A stretch of DNA of 35,920 nt from Desulfocurvus sp. (GTDB taxonomy: Bacteria; Desulfobacterota; Desulfovibrionia; Desulfovibrionales; Desulfovibrionaceae). Shown in pieces: positions 8,595 to 16,119 of this stretch. The DNA lies in the NCBI GenBank assembly GCA_020692325.1, contig JAIMKR010000020.1:1-35920 (forward strand), read 5' to 3'. Made by a program: the position numbers and the translations under genes. Every line of letters starts with the position of its first letter. Position 1 is the stretch's first letter. Under the pieces are notes generated by a model. That model saw only the letters and a list, made by a program, of their open reading frames with translations. It had not been told where the DNA came from and did not search any database.

Positions 8595-9146
8595 ATGCGT
8601 GAATGGAAAATCGCGGCGGTCCTGCTGGCCTGCCTGCTCCTGCCGGCCCTGGCCCGGGCCGACGACCTGACCCCGGAAAAAACCGCGGACATCAAAAAAC
8701 TCTTCATCGTCTCCAAATCCGACGCGGCCATGCAGGAAATCATCGACGCGAGCCTGGCCCAGGGCCGACTCATCGCGGCGCAACAGGGCATTAAGCTCAC
8801 GCCCGAGACGCAGCGGATCATGGACAAGGTGATGCGCGACCTCTACACCGAAAAGCTTCTCGGCCCCGGCGGGGCCCTGGACCAGCTGATTCCGGTGTAC
8901 GCGCGGACCTTCACCCACGAGGAGATACGCCAGTATCTCGCGTTCTACGAAACGCCGCTGGGCCGGAAAATCGCCGAATCGACCCCGCAGCTCACCAAAA
9001 GCGAAAGCGACATTTTCAGCGACGTCGCCCTGGGCATCATGGCGGAATTCCCCCCACGGCTCCTCTCGGCGCTCAAGAACAAGGGGCAGGCGAAGCCGCA
9101 ACAACAGGCCCCGGGAACGCCCCCGGCAACCGCGACGCCGAAGTGA
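8595..9146 (+). CDS. exported DUF2059 domain protein
   Basis: A 183-residue protein with a clear signal peptide (positive start, hydrophobic core to about residue 18, cleavage near ALARA|DD at 22). The mature part is helical and matches the DUF2059 pattern: an N-terminal region 'KTADIKKLFIVSKSDAAMQ', then a conserved 'FTHEEIRQYLAFYETPLGRKI' segment at about 113-133, in which E/Y/F/P/G positions are typical. The C-terminal 25 residues are low-complexity, rich in Q, P and A. The function of DUF2059 is unknown; it is expected in the periplasm. The start has AAGGAG upstream. It stands alone between the EF-G terminator and a long repeat region. Confidence 0.85.
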   Translation: MREWKIAAVLLACLLLPALARADDLTPEKTADIKKLFIVSKSDAAMQEIIDASLAQGRLIAAQQGIKLTPETQRIMDKVMRDLYTEKLLGPGGALDQLIPVYARTFTHEEIRQYLAFYETPLGRKIAESTPQLTKSESDIFSDVALGIMAEFPPRLLSALKNKGQAKPQQQAPGTPPATATPK

Positions 9147-9520
9147 CGCTTCCCCCACGCGCGGGGGGGGCGACCACGCCCTATGAGCTTTCGGAGGCCA
9201 CGGCCGCGACGCTTCCCACGCGCACCCATCCGGCCGCCTCGTGGAGAAGCCGCTCGACGATTCTCCCGCGCGCGGTGGGGGCCGACCCCATCCGGTCGTC
9301 GTTGGGGAAGGCGCCCGACGTTTTCCCCCACGTGCGGGGAGCCGGTCGCCTGAGTGTCTTTTTGAGGGGACGCTAACCGTCGCGGCTTCCCACATGTGCG
9401 AGGAGCCGGTTGCGCGTGCCACCGCGCTCTTCGCCCCCTCGATTCCACACGCGGGGCCAACCTGGGCGGCGCGGCCCAGCGCCGTGTCGAACCGCCCCCC
9501 CCCACGGGGGCCGAAAAGAC
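9147..9520. repeat. degenerate GC-rich palindromic repeats, possible decayed type I-E CRISPR array
   Basis: This gene-free stretch carries about seven degenerate copies of a motif reading roughly TTCCCCCACGCGCGGGG, often followed by AGCCGGTYG. Approximate cores are 9150-9167, 9212-9233, 9261-9284, 9322-9350, 9386-9412, 9442-9463 and 9494-9514. The clearest two (9322 and 9386) share TGCGRGGAGCCGGTYG. Start-to-start distances are about 62, 49, 61, 64, 56 and 52 bases. A type I-E CRISPR unit (29-base repeat plus 32-base spacer) would be 61, and the motif resembles the TTCCCC-palindrome-GGGG form of I-E repeats. Copies are too divergent to be an active array, and no cas genes are present. A family of extragenic palindromes is the alternative. 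The rest of the 522-bp gap (to 9668) holds only a weak promoter candidate. Confidence 0.4.
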
Positions 9521-9605
9521 GAACGGCGGCTCTGGGATTGGCCACCTCCGTCGTTTTCTTCGACGCGCGATTGAAACGCGCGCCTGAAACGCGCGTCCCG
9601 AACGC

Positions 9606-9634
9606 TTGTGCCTCGGGACCGAATCACGTATAGC
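9606..9634 (+). promoter_or_regulatory. weak sigma-70 promoter candidate upstream of plsC
   Basis: TTGTGC (9606-9611), a 17-base spacer and TATAGC (9629-9634) would place the transcription start near 9641, about 28 bases before the plsC start. The match is modest. Confidence 0.35.
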
Positions 9635-9668
9635 CTCAAAGACTACGATACAAGCAGGAAGTCTTCAA

Positions 9669-10388
9669 ATGTTCCGAGTGCTCCGTTTCTTCGCCACGCT
9701 GGTGCCCGTCACCCTTTATTACAGCTTCAAGCAGCTGCTTCTGAACCAGGACAAGGCCACGCCGGAACAGCGCGATCTGCCCGGCAAGACCTACGGCCGC
9801 ACGATGCTACGCATGGCCGGCATCCAGGTGCGGACCGACCTCTCGGCCCTGGACCCGCACGGCCACTACGTCTTCATGTGCAACCACCAGAGTCTGTTCG
9901 ACATCCCCATCCTCTTCGACGCGCTGTGGAACTACCACATGCGCTTCGTCGCCAAGGACAGCCTGTTCCGCATTCCCATCTACGGCAAGGCGCTGGGCGA
10001 CGCCGGACACATCGCCATCAACCGCGAAAACCGGCGCGCCGCCATGAAGAGCGTGGACGCAGCCGTCGTCGCGGCCAAGGGCGGCATCTCCCCGCTCATC
10101 TTCCCGGAGGGCATGCGCAATCAGGAGTTGTCCAAGCTGCTCGACTTCAAGGTCGGCGGCATGATTCTGGCCCTCAAGTGCGGCCTGCCCGTGGCCCCGC
10201 TGGTCATGGAGGGCACCGGCAAGCTGCTGCCGAAGAAATCACTGCTCTTCAATCCCGACCAGCTGGTGCGCCTGCGGGCCCTGCCGCCCGTGGACCCAGC
10301 GACCTACACCCTGAAGGACCGCGACCAATTCCGCGACGACATGTACGCGATGATGAACGCGGCCTATCAGGAACTTCTGAGGAGCTGA
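9669..10388 (+). CDS. plsC: 1-acyl-sn-glycerol-3-phosphate acyltransferase
   Basis: A 239-residue membrane-associated acyltransferase that acylates lysophosphatidate to phosphatidate in phospholipid synthesis. The catalytic H(X4)D box is CNHQSLFD (H73, D78), and the phosphate-binding 'FPEGxR' box is FPEGMR at residues 145-150. The N-terminal 25 residues are hydrophobic, suiting membrane attachment. The length is typical. The start at 9669 is preferred over an upstream in-frame ATG at 9606 because AGGAAG lies 8 bases upstream, and because the extra 21 residues look non-coding and overlap the promoter candidate. The stop is followed after one base by the rnj start, so the two genes are co-transcribed. 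Confidence 0.92.
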   Translation: MFRVLRFFATLVPVTLYYSFKQLLLNQDKATPEQRDLPGKTYGRTMLRMAGIQVRTDLSALDPHGHYVFMCNHQSLFDIPILFDALWNYHMRFVAKDSLFRIPIYGKALGDAGHIAINRENRRAAMKSVDAAVVAAKGGISPLIFPEGMRNQELSKLLDFKVGGMILALKCGLPVAPLVMEGTGKLLPKKSLLFNPDQLVRLRALPPVDPATYTLKDRDQFRDDMYAMMNAAYQELLRS

Positions 10389-10389
10389 C

Positions 10390-12045
10390 ATGACGAACGC
10401 TCCAGACGAACTGACCATCCATCCCCTCGGCGGCCTGGGCGAGATCGGGCTGAACTGCATGGCCCTGCGTTACGGCGACGCCATCGTGCTGGTGGATTGC
10501 GGACTCATGTTCCCCGAGGACTACCTCTTCGGCGTGGACGTGGTCATTCCACGCTTCGACCACATTCTGGAGGAGCGCGAGAAGATCAAGGCCATCGTCC
10601 TCACCCACGGACATGAGGACCACATCGGCGCGCTGCCCTGGCTGCTGCCCCACGTGGACGTGCCGGTGTACGGGTCGGACTTCACCCTGGCGCTGGTGGC
10701 CGGCAAGCTGGCCGAGCGCGGCATGGAGGCCGACCTGCGCGCCGTGGCCGCCGGCGACCGCGTGGAGATAGGCCCCTTCGCCTTCAATTTCTTCCCCGTG
10801 TGCCACTCCATCATCAAGGGGTTCGCCCTGGGCATAGAAACCCCGCGCGGGTGCATCATCCACACGGGCGACTTCAAGATCGACCGCAACCCGCTGGACG
10901 GCCACGCCACCGACCTGGAGGCCATCCGCCGCTTCAGCGAGCCGGGCGTCACCCTGCTCATGAGCGACTCCACCAACGTGGAGCGCGAGGGCTTCGCCCT
11001 CACCGAACGCGAGATCAAGGCGAGCCTGCGCGAAATCTTCGACCGCGCGCGCGGCCGCATCATCGTCACGCTATTCTCCAGCCACATCCAGCGCCTGCAG
11101 GAAATCTTCGACTTGGCCGCCGCCTGCGGCCGCATGGTGGCCATCTCCGGCAAGAGCCTGGTGCGCAACATTGAATTGGCGCGCGAGCTGGACTACCTGC
11201 GCATTCCGCGCGGCACCCTGGTGGAGCTGGAGGAGATCGGCGAGCTGGAGGACGACGAGGTGGTCCTGCTCGTCACGGGCTCGCAAGGCGAGCCGCTGGC
11301 CTCGCTCTCGCGCATCGCCATGGAGGAGCACCGCCACGTGCACATCAAACGCGGCGACCTGGTCATCATGTCCTCGCGCTTCATTCCCGGCAACGTGGTG
11401 GCCATCACCAAGGTCATCAACCGGCTCTACAAGCTCGGGGCCGAGGTGCTCTACGAACGTGTGCAGGCCATCCACGCCTCGGGCCACGCCCATCGCGAGG
11501 AGCTGCGCATCATGATCGAAACGGTGCGCCCCAAGTACTTCGTGCCCCTGCACGGCGAATACAGGCACTTGGTCAAGCACGCGCGCCTGGCCGCCGAATG
11601 CGGCGTCGCGTCCGAGCGGGCCATCGTGCTGGAGGACGGCCAGCCCATCACCTTCCTGCCACAGGGAGGCATCCGCCTGGAGGAGGCGCTTCCGGCCGAG
11701 CGCACCCTGGTGGACGGCAAGGGCGTTGGCGACGTGGGGCAAAGCGTGCTCAAGGAACGCCAGCTCCTCGCCGGCGAGGGCATGGTCATCGTGCTGCTGG
11801 TGGTGGATCAGGACACGGGTGACATCACCCTCGGCCCAGACATCGTGTCCAAGGGCTTCGTGTTCGAGCAACGCTACGCCCACGTGCTGGAAGACGCCAA
11901 GTGCGTGGTGCTGGAGGAGGTGGAGAGCGTGGGCTCGGCCAACCTCAAACGCCTCAAGGAACGTGTGCGCGGATCGCTGCGGCGCTTCTTCCGCAACGTG
12001 TTGGAACGCGATCCCGTGGTGGTGCCGCTCATCATCGCCGTGTAG
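10390..12045 (+). CDS. rnj: ribonuclease J
   Basis: A 551-residue metallo-beta-lactamase/beta-CASP ribonuclease. The metal-binding motif THGHEDHIG holds H73, H75, D77 and H78. Further ligand motifs are HTGDFKID and the C-terminal beta-CASP segment SGHAHREE. The first strand has PLGGLGEIGLN, diagnostic for RNase J. The length matches the family (550-560). RNase J has 5'-3' exonuclease and endonuclease activity in mRNA decay and rRNA maturation, usually with two metal ions. It is translated from an ATG one base after the plsC stop, with GAGGAG inside the end of plsC as ribosome-binding site. It converges with fliS across a hairpin region. Confidence 0.95.
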   Translation: MTNAPDELTIHPLGGLGEIGLNCMALRYGDAIVLVDCGLMFPEDYLFGVDVVIPRFDHILEEREKIKAIVLTHGHEDHIGALPWLLPHVDVPVYGSDFTLALVAGKLAERGMEADLRAVAAGDRVEIGPFAFNFFPVCHSIIKGFALGIETPRGCIIHTGDFKIDRNPLDGHATDLEAIRRFSEPGVTLLMSDSTNVEREGFALTEREIKASLREIFDRARGRIIVTLFSSHIQRLQEIFDLAAACGRMVAISGKSLVRNIELARELDYLRIPRGTLVELEEIGELEDDEVVLLVTGSQGEPLASLSRIAMEEHRHVHIKRGDLVIMSSRFIPGNVVAITKVINRLYKLGAEVLYERVQAIHASGHAHREELRIMIETVRPKYFVPLHGEYRHLVKHARLAAECGVASERAIVLEDGQPITFLPQGGIRLEEALPAERTLVDGKGVGDVGQSVLKERQLLAGEGMVIVLLVVDQDTGDITLGPDIVSKGFVFEQRYAHVLEDAKCVVLEEVESVGSANLKRLKERVRGSLRRFFRNVLERDPVVVPLIIAV

Positions 12046-12091
12046 GCCGCCCGGAGGCCGAGCATGGTGCCCCGGGCGTTGCCCGGGACGG

Positions 12092-12127
12092 GAAAATCCG
12101 CATCGACGCGAGCCGACGCGGATTTTC
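12092..12127. terminator. hairpin between convergent rnj and fliS, probable bidirectional terminator
   Basis: A perfect 10-bp inverted repeat (GAAAATCCGC at 12092-12101 with GCGGATTTTC at 12118-12127) lies between the convergent genes. The A and T runs are part of the stem, so it could act on either strand. A second, imperfect hairpin (TTCGACCGCC with GGCGGTTCGAA, about 12131-12171) follows. The remaining sequence to 12334 shows nothing else. Confidence 0.6.
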
Positions 12128-12334
12128 TCGTTTCGACCGCCGCCCCCACCGCGACGGAGGCGGTTCGAAGCGGAAGGTGCGCGGGACGCCCACAGCCGGC
12201 TCCATCGCCGTCGGCCATGCCGACCTGGAGAAAGGTCATCGCGGCGGGCAGGAGGGCGGCACAGGCTTCCGACGCGCCGCACCCCTTAGATTGCGCCGAT
12301 CGGCGAAGGCCCGGCGGCGAGCGCGAAATTTCAG

Positions 12335-13105
12335 CTACCGCGAATGGGAATAGGCGTTGACGGCGCGCAGCCGCAGCCCGGGGGCTCGCGTCGCTGGAGC
12401 GTTTTGCTGCGGCTCCGGCTGATCGGACTGGGACGGCTGCACGGGCGGGGCGACAAGCGGATTCAGCGCCGGCGCGGCGTGTGCCTGCTCCCCGGCCTTC
12501 TCCGTCGGCTGTTCGGCCGCCGCCATTTTGTGGGACATGGCCGGGGTCGGCATCCCGGCGAGCAGTCCCGCGCCGAGCGCCAATCCGGCGTCGGTGTCCG
12601 TGGCATTCGCGACGGATACATGACGGTGCGCGGCGGGCACGGCGGCCCCGTCCGCAGGCTCGGCGGGAGCCGGAGGCGACGGTTCCCGCAACGCGGCCGA
12701 TCCATCGCCGCCCGGTTGCGTCATGGAGGCCACCCCCTCGTTCTGGGGCAGGATCTGAGCGAAGGCCTGCCGCAGCTTGGAAAGAATGGTGATGACATCC
12801 TCCACCATTTCCGGCTGCATCTTCAGATTGGCCATGAGCAACCGGGAATTGCAGAAAAAATACAGTTGGAACAAGTTCTGGGCGATTTCGCCGCCACGCT
12901 CCTTGTCCAGAGACTCCTGCAACTCGCTGATGATGGTGATGGCCTTACTGATGAGGATGCCCTTGCCCGCGACATCGCGCGCGCGAATCTTTTCTATCGC
13001 TTGGCGCAGATGCTTGATGGCCGTGTCGTAGAGCATGACGAGCAGGTCGCCCTTGGAGGCGGTGGATACCTGAGTGGCCAGATAGGCCTTGGCCGCGTTG
13101 AGCAT
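12335..13105 (-). CDS. fliS: flagellar export chaperone FliS with long C-terminal extension
   Basis: A 256-residue protein whose first ~120 residues are FliS: YLATQVSTASKGDLLVMLYD at the N-terminus, the helical ISKAITIISELQESLD region, and LYFFCNSRLLMANLKM. FliS binds the C-terminus of newly made flagellin in the cytoplasm, prevents premature polymerisation and hands it to the export gate. Ordinary FliS is about 125-150 residues. The additional ~130 residues here are rich in A, P, Q and E, look disordered, and end in RAVNAYSHSR. The start at 13105 has CGAGGA upstream. It lies 14 bases after fliD and shares its transcript. Function of the tail is unknown. Confidence 0.92.
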   Translation of the reverse strand: MLNAAKAYLATQVSTASKGDLLVMLYDTAIKHLRQAIEKIRARDVAGKGILISKAITIISELQESLDKERGGEIAQNLFQLYFFCNSRLLMANLKMQPEMVEDVITILSKLRQAFAQILPQNEGVASMTQPGGDGSAALREPSPPAPAEPADGAAVPAAHRHVSVANATDTDAGLALGAGLLAGMPTPAMSHKMAAAEQPTEKAGEQAHAAPALNPLVAPPVQPSQSDQPEPQQNAPATRAPGLRLRAVNAYSHSR

Positions 13106-13119
13106 GGAATCCTCGCTTA

Positions 13120-14847
13120 CTAGCTGCTGCTGCTGCTGGACATCGACGAGATGGTACTGGTGAGCTGCGTCTGTGTGTTCGTCAACGTGTTCAGCAGGGA
13201 GTCCAACCGGGCGTACTGGGCTTGCAGACGCGACTTCATGGTCGCCAGCCGCTGCTTCTCGCGTGTTATTTTGTCGTCGATGTCCGTCATGATGTCGCCA
13301 TAATTATCTTCCAGAATGGCGAGCGGACCATCGGTGCTGTTGGTCAGCGTTCCCAGAGAGTCCACCATTTCGCCGGCCTTGCCTTGCTTCAGCTCGATGG
13401 TGCCGTTGAAGGTGGAGTTGGCCTCGTGGTTGTTCACCTGCACGACAAGGCCCTTGGCGTCGCCGGAAAGGGCGGTGATGTTCCAGCCGTCTATGCCGGC
13501 CGGCTGGCCGTTGATGGTGGCGCTGGATATGCCGGCGGCGCTGGTGATGACCTTGACGTCGTAGCTGCCGGGCTTGGTGGTACCGTTGATGCGGCCGAGA
13601 TAGTTAAAATCCTTGGTGGTGCTGTCGCCCTCGTAGTTGGCGGAGAAGAGCTCGGCGACGCCCTGGGCGTCAGTGTCCAACGCGGTGTCCAACGCGTCCT
13701 CGTCGATGACGAGCTGTCCATAGGTGCTCGAGGACTGGTCGGCGTCGGTGGATATGCCGATCTGCGACAGCGCGGAGTAATAGTCGCCGGTCTTGTTGGC
13801 GGCGTCATACATGCTGAAACCGAGCCCCTTGTCCGAAAGCACGTCCTGCAGTGTGCTCTGGATGATCTGCACACCGTAGTTGCCTGTCAAAAGCGAGCCA
13901 GTGGCCGTGCCGGAGGTGTTGCTCACCATGGTCAGGGCGCGGAGGAGTCGATTGATGGTGTTCACGTTGGACACGAAGGCCTTGATGTTGGCCTTGATGG
14001 CGTCGGTGTCCGTGGTGATGCCGATCTGCACCGTGGCGTTGGAGTTGGCGGTCTTGACGGTGAGCATGACGCCGGGGATCACGTCGGAAATAGTGTTGGA
14101 GTCGCGCGCGATCCACTGCCCCTGGCCAGGAGGGTAGCCGTCCACCTTGATGAGCGCGCTTTGGGCGTCCTGGGTGTTCTGGAAGGAGCTGGCGCCGAAG
14201 ACGAGGGAGCCGGTGTTGGAAATGACGACCTGGTTGCCCGCGCCCTGGTCCATGCCATAGAGCTGCAGGTGGTAACTCGTACCATCATAAATAGTGGTGG
14301 CGCGCACCTTGCCGTTGGTGACGGCATTGTTGTTGATGTAACTAACCAGGCTGGTGAGCGTGGTGCCAGCGCTGATGTTGCTGATGGTGTAGGATTGGCC
14401 GGCGTAGCTGAAGGTCAGATTCGTGTTCGACGTGGCCACCCGGGAGGTGAGCGACGCGACTCCACCGCTGGTGGTGAGGATATCGTTGGTGGACAGCTGT
14501 CCCACGACGATGGAATGCGAAGTGGTGTTCGCGTCGGCGTCGGCCGTGGCGGACACGGAGGTCGAGTCGGAGGAGCTCACGGTCTTCGTCAAAAACTCGT
14601 TGACCGTGTCCATGCTGCTCAACTGAGTCTTGAGCGCCAGGAGCTTGGTGTTCAGATACTGGAAGCCGGTGACCTTGGCCGCCCAGGTCTTCTTCCAAGT
14701 CTGAAAGGTGGTCAGGTTGCTGCTCTCGGCCTCGATGAGCCCGTCGATGAGCGAGTTGAAGTCCGTACCGTTTCCCAGACCGCTGATATTGATCTTACCA
14801 GAGGTGAAGGAAGTGGTTGCGGATGTTGTGCTGGTGGTTGTCGACAC
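13120..14847 (-). CDS. fliD: flagellar hook-associated protein 2 (filament cap) FliD
   Basis: A 575-residue filament cap protein. The N-terminus has the FliD signature KINISGLGNGTDFNSLIDGL, and the C-terminal third ends in a coiled-coil segment (ITREKQRLATMKSRLQAQYA) typical of FliD_C. It caps the growing filament and helps flagellin fold and insert. Composition is S/T/N-rich, as usual for exported axial proteins. The start is GTG at 14847 with a strong AGGGGGG site about 9 bases upstream. The gene ends in six serine codons, five of them AGC repeats (13123-13137). It lies downstream of flagellin and has its own sigma-54 promoter; fliS follows after 14 bases. Confidence 0.95.
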   Translation of the reverse strand: MSTTTSTTSATTSFTSGKINISGLGNGTDFNSLIDGLIEAESSNLTTFQTWKKTWAAKVTGFQYLNTKLLALKTQLSSMDTVNEFLTKTVSSSDSTSVSATADADANTTSHSIVVGQLSTNDILTTSGGVASLTSRVATSNTNLTFSYAGQSYTISNISAGTTLTSLVSYINNNAVTNGKVRATTIYDGTSYHLQLYGMDQGAGNQVVISNTGSLVFGASSFQNTQDAQSALIKVDGYPPGQGQWIARDSNTISDVIPGVMLTVKTANSNATVQIGITTDTDAIKANIKAFVSNVNTINRLLRALTMVSNTSGTATGSLLTGNYGVQIIQSTLQDVLSDKGLGFSMYDAANKTGDYYSALSQIGISTDADQSSSTYGQLVIDEDALDTALDTDAQGVAELFSANYEGDSTTKDFNYLGRINGTTKPGSYDVKVITSAAGISSATINGQPAGIDGWNITALSGDAKGLVVQVNNHEANSTFNGTIELKQGKAGEMVDSLGTLTNSTDGPLAILEDNYGDIMTDIDDKITREKQRLATMKSRLQAQYARLDSLLNTLTNTQTQLTSTISSMSSSSSS

Positions 14848-14901
14848 TGGCGAACCCCCCTACGGGAAAATCGTGCCGGATGCTGCTGGCCCACCACTCA
14901 C

Positions 14902-14919
14902 TTGCAAACCGAGTGCCAA
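14902..14919 (-). promoter_or_regulatory. sigma-54 promoter of fliD-fliS
   Basis: On the minus strand the sequence TTGGCACTCGGTTTGCAA (14919 down to 14902) matches the sigma-54 consensus TGGCAC-N5-TTGCW, with the -24 GG and -12 GC at the required spacing. Transcription would begin near 14893, 46 bases before the fliD GTG. It directly follows the flagellin terminator, so fliD-fliS can be transcribed independently of flagellin. An RpoN-dependent flagellar regulator is implied but is not in this window. Confidence 0.8.
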
Positions 14920-14951
14920 AGCAAAGCGGGCCGCCTTTCGGCGGCCCGCTT
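14918..14951 (-). terminator. rho-independent terminator of the flagellin gene
   Basis: A perfect 12-bp stem (14924-14935 with 14940-14951) encloses a GAAA tetraloop on the minus strand and is followed by TTTGCTTTGG-type sequence that also forms the start of the fliD promoter. It lies about 65 bases after the flagellin stop. Confidence 0.85.
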
Positions 14952-15014
14952 GTCGTTCTTGCTCCGCAGCGGGGAAAGCCCGCCGCTTTGGGTCTAAACC
15001 GGGCCGCCCGGCTA

Positions 15015-15905
15015 TTAACCCTGGATCAGGTTCAGGGCCAGCTTGCCGAGACTATTGGCCTGCGAAAGCATGGCCACTGCGGTCTGCACCTTGACCTGCT
15101 GCTCGGTGAAATTCGTCATTTCCGTGGCCACATCGACGTCGGAGATCTGGGACTCGGAGGACGAGACGTTCTCCGACTGGATCGACAGGTTGGAGATGGT
15201 GTTCTCCAGGCGGTTCTGGAGCGCGCCAAGGCTGGCGCGGATCTTGTCCTTGGACACGACGGCCTTGTCCAGAGCCTCCAGGGACTTCTGCGCCAGCTCC
15301 TGAGTGGAGATGCTACGGCCGCTGGAGGTGGTGGCGCCAAAGCCGACACCCAGAGCGGAGGCCGTGGAGGTGTTGATCTGAATGTAGTAGTAATCTTCAG
15401 CGGAGTCATTTCCGCTGCCGAAGTGGACCTTCAGCTTGCCGGTGCTGTTCAGGCCGTTGCCGTTGAATGTGGAGCTGGAGAGATTGCCGTTGAGCAGATG
15501 AATGCCGTTGAAGTCCGTGGAGCTGGCGATACGGGTGATTTCCGAAGCCATGGCCTGGTACTCGGAGTCGATGATGAGGCGCTGGTCGGACGAGTAGGTG
15601 CCGGTGGCGGCCTGCATGGCCAGCTCCTTCATGCGGATCAGCTTCTCATCGATGACGCCCAGGGCGCCGTCGGCGGTCTGAATGAGGGAGATGGCGTCGT
15701 TGGCGTTACGCACGCCCTGGTTCAACGACGAAACCTCGGTGCGCATGATCTCGCGGACGGCCAAGCCGGCGGCGTCATCGGATGCGGAGTTGATGCGCAG
15801 GCCGGAGGACAGGCGCTGCGTCGAAGTGGACAGCGCGGAGTACGAGGACGAAAGACTGCGGGCGGTGTTGGCGGCCAGAAGGTTGTGGTTGATTGTCAGA
15901 GCCAT
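15015..15905 (-). CDS. fliC: flagellin
   Basis: A 296-residue flagellin, the filament subunit. The N-terminal D0/D1 region is canonical (INHNLLAANTARSL, then QRLSSGLRINSASDDAAGLA), and the C-terminal D1/D0 is equally conserved (ISDVDVATEMTNFTEQQVKV, AVAMLSQAN). The variable middle (about residues 135-200) is short, so D2/D3 is minimal. The start at 15905 is chosen because AAGGAGG lies 8 bases upstream; an upstream in-frame ATG would add 13 residues with no site. It is preceded by a sigma-28 promoter and followed by a strong terminator. FliD and FliS, its cap and chaperone, lie downstream. Confidence 0.97.
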   Translation of the reverse strand: MALTINHNLLAANTARSLSSSYSALSTSTQRLSSGLRINSASDDAAGLAVREIMRTEVSSLNQGVRNANDAISLIQTADGALGVIDEKLIRMKELAMQAATGTYSSDQRLIIDSEYQAMASEITRIASSTDFNGIHLLNGNLSSSTFNGNGLNSTGKLKVHFGSGNDSAEDYYYIQINTSTASALGVGFGATTSSGRSISTQELAQKSLEALDKAVVSKDKIRASLGALQNRLENTISNLSIQSENVSSSESQISDVDVATEMTNFTEQQVKVQTAVAMLSQANSLGKLALNLIQG

Positions 15906-16006
15906 GATGTTTCCTCCTTGAAAGTTTTTTGGCTTCCTTGCCATTCGGCGACTCTCATCCCGGCGACATCGCCGAGGGAACCGATCCGATTGTTTTCACG
16001 CTCACT

Positions 16007-16033
16007 TCATCGACCTGCCTGGGAAATTCTTTA
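16007..16033 (-). promoter_or_regulatory. sigma-28 (FliA) promoter of flagellin
   Basis: On the minus strand, -35 TAAAGAAT (16033-16026), an 11-base spacer and -10 GTCGATGA (16014-16007) match the sigma-28 consensus TAAAGTTT-N11-GCCGATAA at 6/8 in each box with exact spacing. The transcript would start near 16000, giving a leader of about 95 bases. Confidence 0.7.
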
Positions 16034-16119
16034 GCCGCGCCGGGAATTTTTTTTCCCGATCCGACAAAGCGCCCCGCATCATGGCGAAAACATGTTGGAA
16101 TTTCGAAGAAATCGCCGGA

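Noticed and set aside
9143-9639. Short open frames on both strands in the repeat region
   Set aside because: No ribosome-binding sites, no coherent protein motifs; frames follow the palindromic repeats.
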